Below the pieces are notes generated by a model. It made no database searches. It was not told the DNA's origin and saw only the letters and a list, made by a program, of their open reading frames with translations. A DNA stretch of 64,000 nt from Winogradskyella flava (GTDB lineage: Bacteria; Bacteroidota; Bacteroidia; Flavobacteriales; Flavobacteriaceae): the NCBI RefSeq assembly GCF_014243395.1, contig NZ_JACLCP010000005.1, forward strand, positions 124,001 through 188,000, given 5' to 3'. How positions within the stretch are numbered: position 1 is the first letter of the stretch; each line of letters starts with the position of its first letter. Positions 16,282 to 23,516 of the stretch are shown here, one piece after another. The position numbers were made by a program, and so were the translations under genes.

Positions 16282-17013
16282 CTAGTTGTTCTTTGGTTTT
16301 GAAAGCGCAATAATGGTATTTAATGTTTCTTGCACTTTTTGCAATTCGCCGCTAGACACTAATATTTGATTAACTAAATCGTAATTATTTTTCACTACAT
16401 ATTCAAATTCTAAAGTTTGCAATGCATCAAAATTATTTCGCTCATCTTTAAAATTACTATTCCAATCAAAATGTTTAGACATATATGCATCATATTGATT
16501 TGTTACATAATCTCTTGAGCGTAATTCTTCTTCTTGATAATCTGTAATTAAATCATTCCAAGAAATTAATAAATCGCGTAAGGTTTCATTTTTAATGATA
16601 TCGAAAGATGAGGTGCTCGCCAATGCGTTAATACTTGTTTGCGAAGGATTAAAAGTAATACCTCCATACGACCAAAATAGTTGAAAACCTAAAGAGTCTA
16701 AAACTGCAGGTTTAGGTTTTGATTTTATTGGAAATAATTTTATAATTTTTGCACTATTAGTATGTGATCGTCTATGACCAAACACAACAGAATCTAACTG
16801 TTTTCGGTTTTGTTGAAACTCTTTATGAATGTTTGCTAAAATCGCAGTTTCTTTATTAGAATTTATTCTGTTTTCATTCCAGTTGTTAATTTGTAGAGCG
16901 ATGAGGATTCCTATGACAACCAATAATATTTCGCCAATGGCGTATTTAAAGTATTTGCCTGTTTTATTTTCATTCATGAGTTGATATCTGATTCGTCTAA
17001 AAAACTTAATCAT
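16282..17013 (-). CDS. DUF6090 paralogue 6
   Basis: 243 residues, MIKFFRRIRYQLMNENKTGK. PTF-type C-terminal domain: GGITFNPSQTSINALASTSS then FDIIKNETLRDLLISWNDLI. The order DSL...YGGITFNPSQ is the best guide for aligning the frameshifted paralogue 15. The start overlaps the stop of paralogue 5 by eight bases; five bases separate its stop from paralogue 7. Confidence 0.85.
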   Translation of the reverse strand: MIKFFRRIRYQLMNENKTGKYFKYAIGEILLVVIGILIALQINNWNENRINSNKETAILANIHKEFQQNRKQLDSVVFGHRRSHTNSAKIIKLFPIKSKPKPAVLDSLGFQLFWSYGGITFNPSQTSINALASTSSFDIIKNETLRDLLISWNDLITDYQEEELRSRDYVTNQYDAYMSKHFDWNSNFKDERNNFDALQTLEFEYVVKNNYDLVNQILVSSGELQKVQETLNTIIALSKPKNN

Positions 17014-17761
17014 GGTGTTTTAATTCTTTATCTATCGTGTCTATTAATCTTTTGCAGCTCTTAGAAAAATTATTTGTTAAACGTATTCTTACTTGACTTG
17101 AATGGATGTAAAATTCTACTTTTCTGAAATAGCCAGTATAGATTTTAGAATTAGGATTATGTATCCAAGAGGTGTCGATATCGCTTAAATTTATAGGGTT
17201 CTCATTTAATCTATCTAACAACAATTCTAAAGGATAGATATCTTTATTGTAAGAAATATTTTGTCCATTACTGTTTATCTCTAAAAATGCGGTATCAAAT
17301 CTTTTTGCAAGACTATAATGTTCATCTATTTGATTTTTTAAGGTCTTATTTTTAAGGGTATAAAAGCTTCCATTATTCAACATTTCATTATAAGTACTAC
17401 TGGTGACTTGAAAGGTCATCCACATCGTACTTACTAAAGAATCTATAGTTTTAAATTCATAAATTGAAGGACTGTTTTTTAGTAGGGTCATACCCTTAAT
17501 ATTTTCCTTTTCAAAGTATGAATAAACAGAATCGATTGCGCTTAGCTGATCAAGGTTGTTCGCTAATTCCTCTTTTAAGTTGCCTAAATAATTTAGTTCT
17601 TGTTTGTCATACAATCTGTCTTGGTTCCAGTTGTTTATGCCTAAGGCCAATAAAATACCAACCATAACAAGGATAATTTCGCCAATGGCGTATTTAAAGT
17701 ATTTGCTAGTCTTGTTTTGTTTCATGAGATCGTATCGTATTTGTCTAAAGAACTTAATCAT
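17006..17761 (-). CDS. DUF6090 paralogue 5
   Basis: 251 residues. N-terminus as in paralogue 8 (MIKFFRQIRYDLMKQNKTSK), but the helix reads LVMVGILLALGINNWN, the only copy with VMVG and LGINN. The body has STYNEMLNNGSFYTLKNKTLK (split across the motif) and NISYNKDIYPLELLL. Ends LKHHD, the His-Asp-stop being read from CATGATTAA, so the junction word fixes its C-terminus. Confidence 0.85.
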   Translation of the reverse strand: MIKFFRQIRYDLMKQNKTSKYFKYAIGEIILVMVGILLALGINNWNQDRLYDKQELNYLGNLKEELANNLDQLSAIDSVYSYFEKENIKGMTLLKNSPSIYEFKTIDSLVSTMWMTFQVTSSTYNEMLNNGSFYTLKNKTLKNQIDEHYSLAKRFDTAFLEINSNGQNISYNKDIYPLELLLDRLNENPINLSDIDTSWIHNPNSKIYTGYFRKVEFYIHSSQVRIRLTNNFSKSCKRLIDTIDKELKHHD

Positions 17762-17870
17762 GATTGTTGATTTTAATTTTTTGGCAAGCGGCTATCTTCA
17801 CCAAAGGTCTACTAGACCTTTGATTTTGCAAAAGCAAAATTTTGTTTCGATAATGAAAGAATTTAATCAT
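17762..17870 (-). repeat. Array scar repeat, copy C, with relic gene start
   Basis: Nearly identical to copy B, including ATGATTAAATTCTTTCATTATCGA, the ATTTTGC/GCAAAAT hairpin and the perfect AAAGGTCTA-G-TAGACCTTT palindrome. The CCGC arm is changed to CCAA here, so that small hairpin is broken. Followed directly by paralogue 5. Confidence 0.75.
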
Positions 17871-17875
17871 AAGCT

Positions 17876-18928
17876 TTATTCTATTATTAAATAACCGTTC
17901 TGAATAGCTCTAAATTTTTTAATACAATTGCCACTATTATCTACCTGTTCATATAGCACATTTTGATTTCCATCTACACCTACAAAATAGCTATAGCTTC
18001 GAGCCATTTGGTAAGGCTCTAGTATAAGTTGGCTTGTTGCCTTTTTATCAAAATATAAGTTTAGAAACATCGAATCTTTAGTAGTGTTTACAATCAGATG
18101 TGATGCTCTATATTTTCTATACTGCTGTGTTGTAATTTGTGACTCTGAACACGCTGCTTTTTTAAAAGGTTTCATATTATAATGTGCTAATAACTGCTTC
18201 ATTTGAGAGGTGTCAAAATCTTTATTTGCCTGTTTTATTTTTAATAATGTTGCTAAGTTTACAGCCATATATCTTGATATATTATCGTAATACACTTGAT
18301 TCATTGACCAACTCTTATAAAGTCGTTTTTCATACTCAGGATTATGTAAAAAGAAATTAATTTTGGCTTCTTTATTAATACTGTCTTTGGCTGATGTAAA
18401 CAGGTACTGACTCATATATTCTAATTCATCACTAATAACTTTAGTTACATGCTCCCAATTGCTATCTAAATCTACTTTTTGATCTCGTAATAATTTAGCT
18501 TCCTCAATGACTTCTTTGTATTCTTTTTTTGCATCTTTTTCGTAATCTATTAACTTAATGATGTTACTGGTCTTTGGTCTTAGTTGATCCCAGTTCGTCG
18601 TGATATAATCAAGAAAATTATTTTCATAATAATCCTCTTTTTTGAGTTTTTTATAAATGCCTAATTTGGTTAAACTATCCAATTGATAGTAAAATTTTAG
18701 AATCCTTTGTGCTTCTTTATGATTATAAGTTAAGTCATTTTCTAAATCACTAATAGTTTGAGTTATTTCATTTTCAATTTTTTTGTTTTCATTCCAGTTG
18801 TTAATTTGTAGTGCAATCAATATTCCAATGACTACCAACAATATCTCACCAATGGCGTATTTAAAGTATTTACCCATTTTATTTTTTTCAATTAATGATT
18901 TTCTGATATGTCTAAAGAATTTAATCAT
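17876..18928 (-). CDS. DUF6090 paralogue 4 with an extra C-terminal domain
   Basis: 350 residues, about 100 longer than the rest. It opens as usual (MIKFFRHIRKSLIEKNKMGK); then the helical body is different, with a longer linker (KKEYKEVIEEAKLLRDQKVD). The last 95 residues form an added, probably beta-rich domain (SHLIVNTTKDSMFLNLYFD, later YSYFVGVDGNQNVLYEQVD) with two Cys (in AACSES and GNCIKK) that could form a disulfide in the periplasm. Its start overlaps the stop of paralogue 3 by one base. The added domain was not recognised. Confidence 0.85.
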   Translation of the reverse strand: MIKFFRHIRKSLIEKNKMGKYFKYAIGEILLVVIGILIALQINNWNENKKIENEITQTISDLENDLTYNHKEAQRILKFYYQLDSLTKLGIYKKLKKEDYYENNFLDYITTNWDQLRPKTSNIIKLIDYEKDAKKEYKEVIEEAKLLRDQKVDLDSNWEHVTKVISDELEYMSQYLFTSAKDSINKEAKINFFLHNPEYEKRLYKSWSMNQVYYDNISRYMAVNLATLLKIKQANKDFDTSQMKQLLAHYNMKPFKKAACSESQITTQQYRKYRASHLIVNTTKDSMFLNLYFDKKATSQLILEPYQMARSYSYFVGVDGNQNVLYEQVDNSGNCIKKFRAIQNGYLIIE

Positions 18929-19665
18929 TAGTAAGTTTTTAATTCATTAATCATTAAATTTCGAAGTCTGCTATTTCGTCTTAAACTTTCATTTTTAATA
19001 TGATATAAATTGGATTTTAATTTAAGATTTACTTCAAATAGAATTTGCTGAAAATCAACTTGTTTACTGATTTTAATAAGGTCTTCTTTAGTTATCATAT
19101 TTACTTTTTCTAAATCTTGAGTCTCAAACTGACTGGATAAATTATAAGCTTCCTTTTGACCTAAATAAGGTCTTATTTTATCTTTGACTATACCCACAAA
19201 CTCATTCATTTCAATTACACCTAAGTTTAAATCTTCATTATAATCCATAAGTTCTTTTCTAATCGTTTCATTATTTAATTGACTTACTAATAATGATGAT
19301 GTTTTTAAACTTGGTGCTTCAAGAGTTATGTAACGTCTGATATTATTTGGATCTTCAGTTAATGGCTCATTAGTGTTTTTGTACCCAATATTATAAAGTT
19401 GTTGGTGCAAGTTATTTATTTCTGATAGCACTCTAAGATTTGAGTCGAAAGCAATAGAATCTAGTTTTAGATCTTCGAGAAGTTTATTGAGTTTAGTAAC
19501 CTCAGTAAGTCTGGATTTCCTGTTTTCATTCCAATTGTTAATCTGTAGTGCAATTAAAATCCCAATAACTACTAGTAATATTTCACCAATAGCGTATTTA
19601 AAGTATTTTCCCATTTTATCCTCTGAGATTAATGATTTTCTGATATGTCTAAAGAATTTAATCAT
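18928..19665 (-). CDS. DUF6090 paralogue 3
   Basis: 245 residues, MIKFFRHIRKSLISEDKMGK, with helix AIGEILLVVIGILIAL. The C-terminal domain has APSLKTSSLLVSQLNNETIR then KELMDYNEDLNLGVIEMNEF; the small residues of the L.S.G motif are only partly kept. The first 60 or so bases match paralogue 4 closely. It overlaps paralogue 2 by four bases (ATGA-type junction), unlike the eight-base junctions further on. Confidence 0.85.
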   Translation of the reverse strand: MIKFFRHIRKSLISEDKMGKYFKYAIGEILLVVIGILIALQINNWNENRKSRLTEVTKLNKLLEDLKLDSIAFDSNLRVLSEINNLHQQLYNIGYKNTNEPLTEDPNNIRRYITLEAPSLKTSSLLVSQLNNETIRKELMDYNEDLNLGVIEMNEFVGIVKDKIRPYLGQKEAYNLSSQFETQDLEKVNMITKEDLIKISKQVDFQQILFEVNLKLKSNLYHIKNESLRRNSRLRNLMINELKTY

Positions 19666-20411
19666 TGTTTACTAATTTCTTTTTCTATATCTTTAATAAG
19701 GTTTTCTAAATCTTCTAAAGAGCTTTTTAACCAGTGTAATCGCAATAGTCTAAAATTATAGAGTTCTACCATTGCGTTTTTATAAGTTTCATTCCGTTTT
19801 AAATCATTGAAATCTATAGGTGTATTAACTTCCAAAGTGGCTTTTTCTAACCATTGGTAAAAAACAGGTCCTGTTTTAAAATTTTTAAGAAGTTCGTTTT
19901 TATAATTCGTATAGTGCTCTGTGTAAAACATTGCTTCGCGTTTATGTACATTAGCAAAGTCTTTTTCGTACATTAAGGTTATACGAAGTCTTAAGGAATC
20001 ATTAGAGATAATATTATTCTCACTGTTTTCGAGATTTTTATAAGTGGTATTGGCATTATTGAAAATGTTAGAAATATTAAATTCTTCTATCCAATACCGC
20101 AATGAATCTGTGACTTCATTTCTATACTTTAAATGGTCTAATATTTTCTCACCTGCTACATTACTTGCTTCAATCATCTCGTACATTTCTGAAAGCTCCT
20201 TATGGTTTTCTTTTAAATCTATATTTAACTGACTTAAAGTATTTGTTTCATTAATTTTTAAAGTTCGTTTTTGATACCATGCATTAATTTGCACAGCAAC
20301 GAGAATACCAATAACTACAAGTGTGATTTCGCCAATGGCATAGAGTATGTACTTATTGAATTTGTTTTCAGAAAGCAGATTTTGACGGATTTTTCGAAAG
20401 AATTTTATCAT
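19662..20411 (-). CDS. DUF6090 paralogue 2
   Basis: 249 residues, MIKFFRKIRQNLLSENKFNKYILYAIGEITL, then the helix ending AVQINAWYQKR. It belongs with paralogue 1 in having KY(I/L)(L/I)YAIGEI instead of KYFKYAIGEI. The body reads NTTYKNLENSENNIISNDSLR followed by ITLMYEKDFANV. Separated by eight bases from paralogue 1, without an overlap. Confidence 0.85.
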   Translation of the reverse strand: MIKFFRKIRQNLLSENKFNKYILYAIGEITLVVIGILVAVQINAWYQKRTLKINETNTLSQLNIDLKENHKELSEMYEMIEASNVAGEKILDHLKYRNEVTDSLRYWIEEFNISNIFNNANTTYKNLENSENNIISNDSLRLRITLMYEKDFANVHKREAMFYTEHYTNYKNELLKNFKTGPVFYQWLEKATLEVNTPIDFNDLKRNETYKNAMVELYNFRLLRLHWLKSSLEDLENLIKDIEKEISKQ

Positions 20412-20419
20412 TGATTTCT

Positions 20420-21142
20420 TTAATCTAATTGATTAATTAGGTTTTGTGTTACTTCTAAGGATTTGTTTAGCCTTCCTTTTCTAACATTCAATGTAAATAA
20501 TCGCATGGTCAAAAGGCCATTGAACATGCTGTTTAGTGTATTAACATCTGCATTTTTCCAATACGTGTCTTGAAGAGGCCCTGTAATAGAAAAACTGTCG
20601 TTAGGATACTTCAATAAAAATGGCTCAACCAAATTAAAATAAATTTGAAGGTTGATTTTATTATCACTAATAATCAAGTCTCTATCTCTATAATATTTTT
20701 GTACTCTACTCGCTATTTCATTACTGAGCAAATTAATTTTACCTGTAGATTCTAATGAGTTAAATGTTGTTTTGTCTAATGTGCGTGCACCATTGAAGCC
20801 CGTTCTGTATTCGTGTCTAACAATTTGTATGAGTGTGTCTTCAGTTGCACTAGCAGTAGATAATCTTTGCGCAAATGAATTGTTTATTTTCAGTTCCTTC
20901 TCTATATACTCTAAATCTAGTTTAATCAACTCTATATCTGCCTTTAATTCGGTTTGTAAGGCTTTTTTAAGTTGAAATGCCTGTTCTTGCTGTTTTCTTT
21001 GTTCGTTGAAGTTGCTCACTTGTAAGGCAATGAGAATTCCGATTACCACAAGGATAATTTCACCAATGGCATAGATGAGATATTTACTGAATTTGTTTTC
21101 AGTAAGCAGACGTTGACGAACACGCCGAAAAAATTTAATCAT
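20420..21142 (-). CDS. DUF6090 paralogue 1 (first of array)
   Basis: 240 residues from the ATG at 21142 (MIKFFRRVRQRLLTENKFSK). An upstream in-frame ATG at 21196 would add 18 residues, but these are partly encoded by a CCCG/CGGG hairpin repeat, so the shorter start matching all the paralogues is preferred. The body contains TTFNSLESTGKINLLSNEIAS (in two motif halves) and RVQKYYRDRDLI, a clear version of the shared core. The promoter 100 bases upstream makes this the promoter-proximal copy. Confidence 0.87.
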   Translation of the reverse strand: MIKFFRRVRQRLLTENKFSKYLIYAIGEIILVVIGILIALQVSNFNEQRKQQEQAFQLKKALQTELKADIELIKLDLEYIEKELKINNSFAQRLSTASATEDTLIQIVRHEYRTGFNGARTLDKTTFNSLESTGKINLLSNEIASRVQKYYRDRDLIISDNKINLQIYFNLVEPFLLKYPNDSFSITGPLQDTYWKNADVNTLNSMFNGLLTMRLFTLNVRKGRLNKSLEVTQNLINQLD

Positions 21143-21148
21143 ATTTAT

Positions 21149-21168
21149 TTCCCGAGAAAGCGGGAATC
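21149..21168. repeat. CCCG/CGGG hairpin repeat
   Basis: TTCCCG-AGAAAG-CGGGAA just upstream of the first array gene; a similar ATCCCGAA/TTCGGGAT hairpin occurs near 43937. Confidence 0.55.
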
Positions 21169-21240
21169 TTATTTGCTTCGTTAATATTGAAAGCAAATTA
21201 GGTTGATGGTAGTCGTTGAGGTTGGTTAACTATGTGTGTT

Positions 21241-21269
21241 TAAAGATAGTATTTTGTTACAGAATACAA
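21241..21269 (-). promoter_or_regulatory. Candidate promoter of the DUF6090 array
   Basis: Minus strand TTG (21267-21269), an 18-base spacer and TATCTTTA (21241-21248), close to the Bacteroidota TTTG/TAnnTTTG promoter. It faces the array and lies downstream of the deaminase gene, so the array is probably its own transcription unit with a leader of about 90 bases. Confidence 0.5.
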
Positions 21270-21300
21270 TTTTTAGTATAGCTTAGTTTGTCTGGTCGAG

Positions 21301-21415
21301 CTGTCATATCGAGCGGAGTCGAGATGCGAGACCTTATTGACCTCTTGTTAAGCTATGCTTACTATCTTCAATTCAAATATATTTGCATTTCGAAAATGCT
21401 CGAGGTGACAGTGTG
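21301..21415. repeat. Inverted-ended intergenic element, GTCATATCGAGC family
   Basis: Ends CTGTCATATCGAG and CTCGAGGTGACAG are imperfect inverted repeats about 115 bases apart. The left end continues CGGAGTCGAGATG, a common flavobacterial repeat word. A related sequence lies inside the kmo coding region (22039-22088). No ORF inside; it has the size of a small non-autonomous element. Confidence 0.55.
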
Positions 21416-21425
21416 TTAATTAGTG

Positions 21426-21830
21426 TTATTTCTTGTAAGCCATCACCTTTATTTCAATCACCAAATCTGGATGTGGTAATTGGTGTACTGCAACTGTGGT
21501 TCTGGTTGGTCCTGTTTCCTTATCAAAGAACTCAGCATAAGCCCTATTATAATCTGCAAAGTCATTCATGTTTACTAAAAAAGAGGTGACGTCTACTACA
21601 TCTTTTAAGGATGCTCCAACTTTGGCTAAATTACCTTCTATGTTTTTTAAAACTTCTTGGGTTTGGGTATAAGCATTTAGCTTTTTAGTGCCCATCTCGT
21701 CGATAATATCAACTCCAGCAATGGTATTGTCTGGTCTACGAGAACTTGTGCCAGAAACAAAAATAAAATTACCTACTTGTTTTGTGTGTGGATATGCTCC
21801 TCTCGGTGTTACTATTTTGTTGTTACTCAT
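21426..21830 (-). CDS. RidA family protein, probable 2-aminomuconate deaminase
   Basis: 134-residue YjgF/YER057c/UK114 fold protein. The key residues R110 and E126 ([18 protein letters not shown]) of the trimeric active site are present. RidA itself hydrolyses reactive enamines, but members in kynurenine or 2-nitrobenzoate clusters deaminate 2-aminomuconate to an oxo-hexenedioate. Position next to kmo and kynU, with the semialdehyde dehydrogenase in the other half, favours that role. Dispersed repeats lie on both sides, so it may not share one transcript with kmo. Confidence 0.82.
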   Translation of the reverse strand: MSNNKIVTPRGAYPHTKQVGNFIFVSGTSSRRPDNTIAGVDIIDEMGTKKLNAYTQTQEVLKNIEGNLAKVGASLKDVVDVTSFLVNMNDFADYNRAYAEFFDKETGPTRTTVAVHQLPHPDLVIEIKVMAYKK

Positions 21831-21844
21831 AATTCAATATTTTC

Positions 21845-21937
21845 TGTCATTGCGAAGCAAATTTATTTGCTGTGGCAATCTGCTAATTATAACTTCTAGT
21901 TAAAAGATTACCACGTCACTGCGTTCCTCGTAATGAC
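21845..21937. repeat. Dispersed imperfect palindrome, GTCATTGCGAGG family, copy 3
   Basis: GTCATTGCGAAG and CTCGTAATGAC as inverted ends, with inner arms GTGGCAATCT and AGATTACCACG. Same design as copies 1 and 2. Lies between kmo and the deaminase gene. Confidence 0.75.
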
Positions 21938-21946
21938 ATTTTAATT

Positions 21947-23389
21947 TTAATGTAACCCAGCAATTTTATCATCCTCTAAAATCGCTTCGGTTTCAGTTTT
22001 TACTTTGTCTAAAATATCTTTTAATACTTCCTTATATGTCATATCGAGCCCTTCGTCTCCGCTCAGGATAAACTCTGTCGAGACCTCTCCATCAGCTAAC
22101 ATATTTAAAATGGCTTTATCTTGTGCGCGTCCTCTAAGCATAGCTTCTCTATAGCCAATATCTTCATTAAAGGTCACTAAGCTATATTTGGATGAATAAT
22201 CTTCTGGAAATGCTTTCTCAAGCGCCATTTCAATTTTTCGTTTCTCTTGAAATATGGCCTGACCAACATGATCTTTCATTTCATGAAAATTGTCAATGGC
22301 TAAATCCGCAATCGCATCGGTATCTTTCTTTCTTACTTTATCATATTCCGAAAAGACGGTTTCCCAATGGCCTTCGTGCTTGTCTAAAATAGCATCAAAT
22401 TCTACAACATCTTCAAAAGAAGCATTCATCCCTTGACCGTAAAAAGGTACAATAGCATGTGCAGAATCTCCCATTAACAATGTATTCCCTTTATAATGCC
22501 AAGGAGAACATTTTACAGTGCCTAGAGGTGCTGTTGGGTTTTCAAAAAAGTCTTTAATAAGATTGGGCATTAATTCTAAGGCATCTGGAAATTCTTTTTT
22601 GAAAAACTCTGTGACTATTTCCGGCGTTGTCAAATTATTGAAATTGTATTCGCCTTCATCGTAACTAAGGAAGAGTGTTACCGTGAAGCTTCCGTCTAAA
22701 TTGGGTAGTGCAATGACCATAAAGTCACCTCTTGGCCAAATATGAAGTGCATTTTTATAAGTTTTATAACTGCCATCAGCATTTGGTAGGATGCTTAACT
22801 CTTTATAGCCATGACTTAACCATTGCTGAGAGAAACTAAATAAGAATTTTTTCTCTAGAAAGTAACTTTTTCGTAATGCCGAACCTGCACCATCAGTTGC
22901 TATAATACAATCTGAATCTTCAATAAATTCGGCTTTAGTCTGGTAATCTTGAAATAGTGCCGTGGTTTTTTCAAAATTGACGGATTTACATTTTTTATTA
23001 AAATGAATTTTTACGTTCTCATGCTTTTCGGCTTCATCAAGTAATAGGGAATTAAGTTCTTGTCTCGAAATAGAATTGATATACTCATAATCGCGACCAC
23101 TATAATTAGATAAAAAGGTGTTGCCTTCTTTATCATGTAGCATTCGGCCATTCATGGGAATACATAAGTCTTTCACTTGATCCTCTATGCCAACCAATTT
23201 CATAGCCTTATTACCACGATCTGAAAATGCTAAGTTAATGGAACGGCCTGCTGAAATATCTGTACGTCGTAGGTCTGGGCGCATTTCATAAACGTTGACG
23301 TTATAGCCGCGTTGTCCAAGTCTTAAGGCGAGTAAGCTTCCGCAGAGACCTGCTCCTATAATTAGTATGTTTTGTTGTTTATTACTCAT
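21947..23389 (-). CDS. kmo: Kynurenine 3-monooxygenase
   Basis: 480-residue FAD-dependent hydroxylase turning L-kynurenine into 3-hydroxykynurenine with NADPH and O2. The FAD-binding GAGLCGS is near residue 13, GDSAHAIVPFYGQGMN near 310 is the conserved flavin-contact motif, and the C-terminus ends in the family's EDDKIAGLH. The ATG at 23389 is chosen over 23404 because the latter lies in a dispersed repeat. Near the C-terminus the DNA at 22039-22088, encoding STEFILSGDEGLD, reads like a genomic repeat inserted in frame. Product feeds KynU, encoded just upstream. Confidence 0.93.
   Translation of the reverse strand: MSNKQQNILIIGAGLCGSLLALRLGQRGYNVNVYEMRPDLRRTDISAGRSINLAFSDRGNKAMKLVGIEDQVKDLCIPMNGRMLHDKEGNTFLSNYSGRDYEYINSISRQELNSLLLDEAEKHENVKIHFNKKCKSVNFEKTTALFQDYQTKAEFIEDSDCIIATDGAGSALRKSYFLEKKFLFSFSQQWLSHGYKELSILPNADGSYKTYKNALHIWPRGDFMVIALPNLDGSFTVTLFLSYDEGEYNFNNLTTPEIVTEFFKKEFPDALELMPNLIKDFFENPTAPLGTVKCSPWHYKGNTLLMGDSAHAIVPFYGQGMNASFEDVVEFDAILDKHEGHWETVFSEYDKVRKKDTDAIADLAIDNFHEMKDHVGQAIFQEKRKIEMALEKAFPEDYSSKYSLVTFNEDIGYREAMLRGRAQDKAILNMLADGEVSTEFILSGDEGLDMTYKEVLKDILDKVKTETEAILEDDKIAGLH
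22039..22088. repeat. Repeat-like sequence inside the kmo coding region
   Basis: Minus strand reads CTCGACAGAG, then CCTGAGCGGAGACGAAGG and GCTCGATATGAC. These words belong to intergenic repeats (compare GTCATATCGAGC at 21303), yet here they are translated, without a frameshift, close to the C-terminus of the enzyme. Confidence 0.5.
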
Positions 23390-23400
23390 TTTATCTTTTG

Positions 23401-23452
23401 TCATCCTGAACTGTCACACTGAGCTTGTCGAAGTGTTGTTTCAGGATCTCAT
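23401..23452. repeat. TCATCCTGAA / TTTCAGGAT intergenic repeat
   Basis: TCATCCTGAA at the left and TTTCAGGAT at the right are inverted, with GTCACACTGAGCTTGTCGAAG between. Occupies most of the gap between kynU and kmo, immediately before the kmo start. Confidence 0.6.
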
Positions 23453-23516
23453 TTTTTAATCGAATGAACATTCTATTTTGATATTAAACTATAACAATTC
23501 CTTGCTTCTGGGAAAG

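Larger units (their letters stand above)
9323..21142 (-). other. Tandem array of 15 DUF6090-family membrane protein genes
   Basis: Fifteen head-to-tail paralogues fill 11.8 kb. Most begin MIKFFR.IR and continue with a nearly fixed segment KYFKYAIGEI and LVVIGILIALQINNWN, that is, about 17 basic residues, one transmembrane helix (about 20-42) and then roughly 200 residues of charged helices. The basic N-terminus predicts it inside and the C-terminal domain in the periplasm. C-terminal domains differ widely but keep a motif of the type S..L.S.G.L.LL.N..L...L..W. The family is known as DUF6090, common in Flavobacteriaceae; no function is established. The array interrupts the kynurenine cluster and has its own candidate promoter at 21241-21269. 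Confidence 0.9.

Noticed and set aside
9323..21142. The repeated segments as a CRISPR array or integron
   Set aside because: The repeats are coding 5' ends of full genes about 750 bases apart, not short direct repeats with spacers; no integrase, attC-type sites or Cas genes were seen.
9323..21142. Toxin-immunity or Rhs-type cassette store
   Set aside because: The constant-N, variable-C layout is similar, but there is no toxin domain, secretion signal for effectors or nearby Rhs/T6SS gene; kept only as one hypothesis among several.
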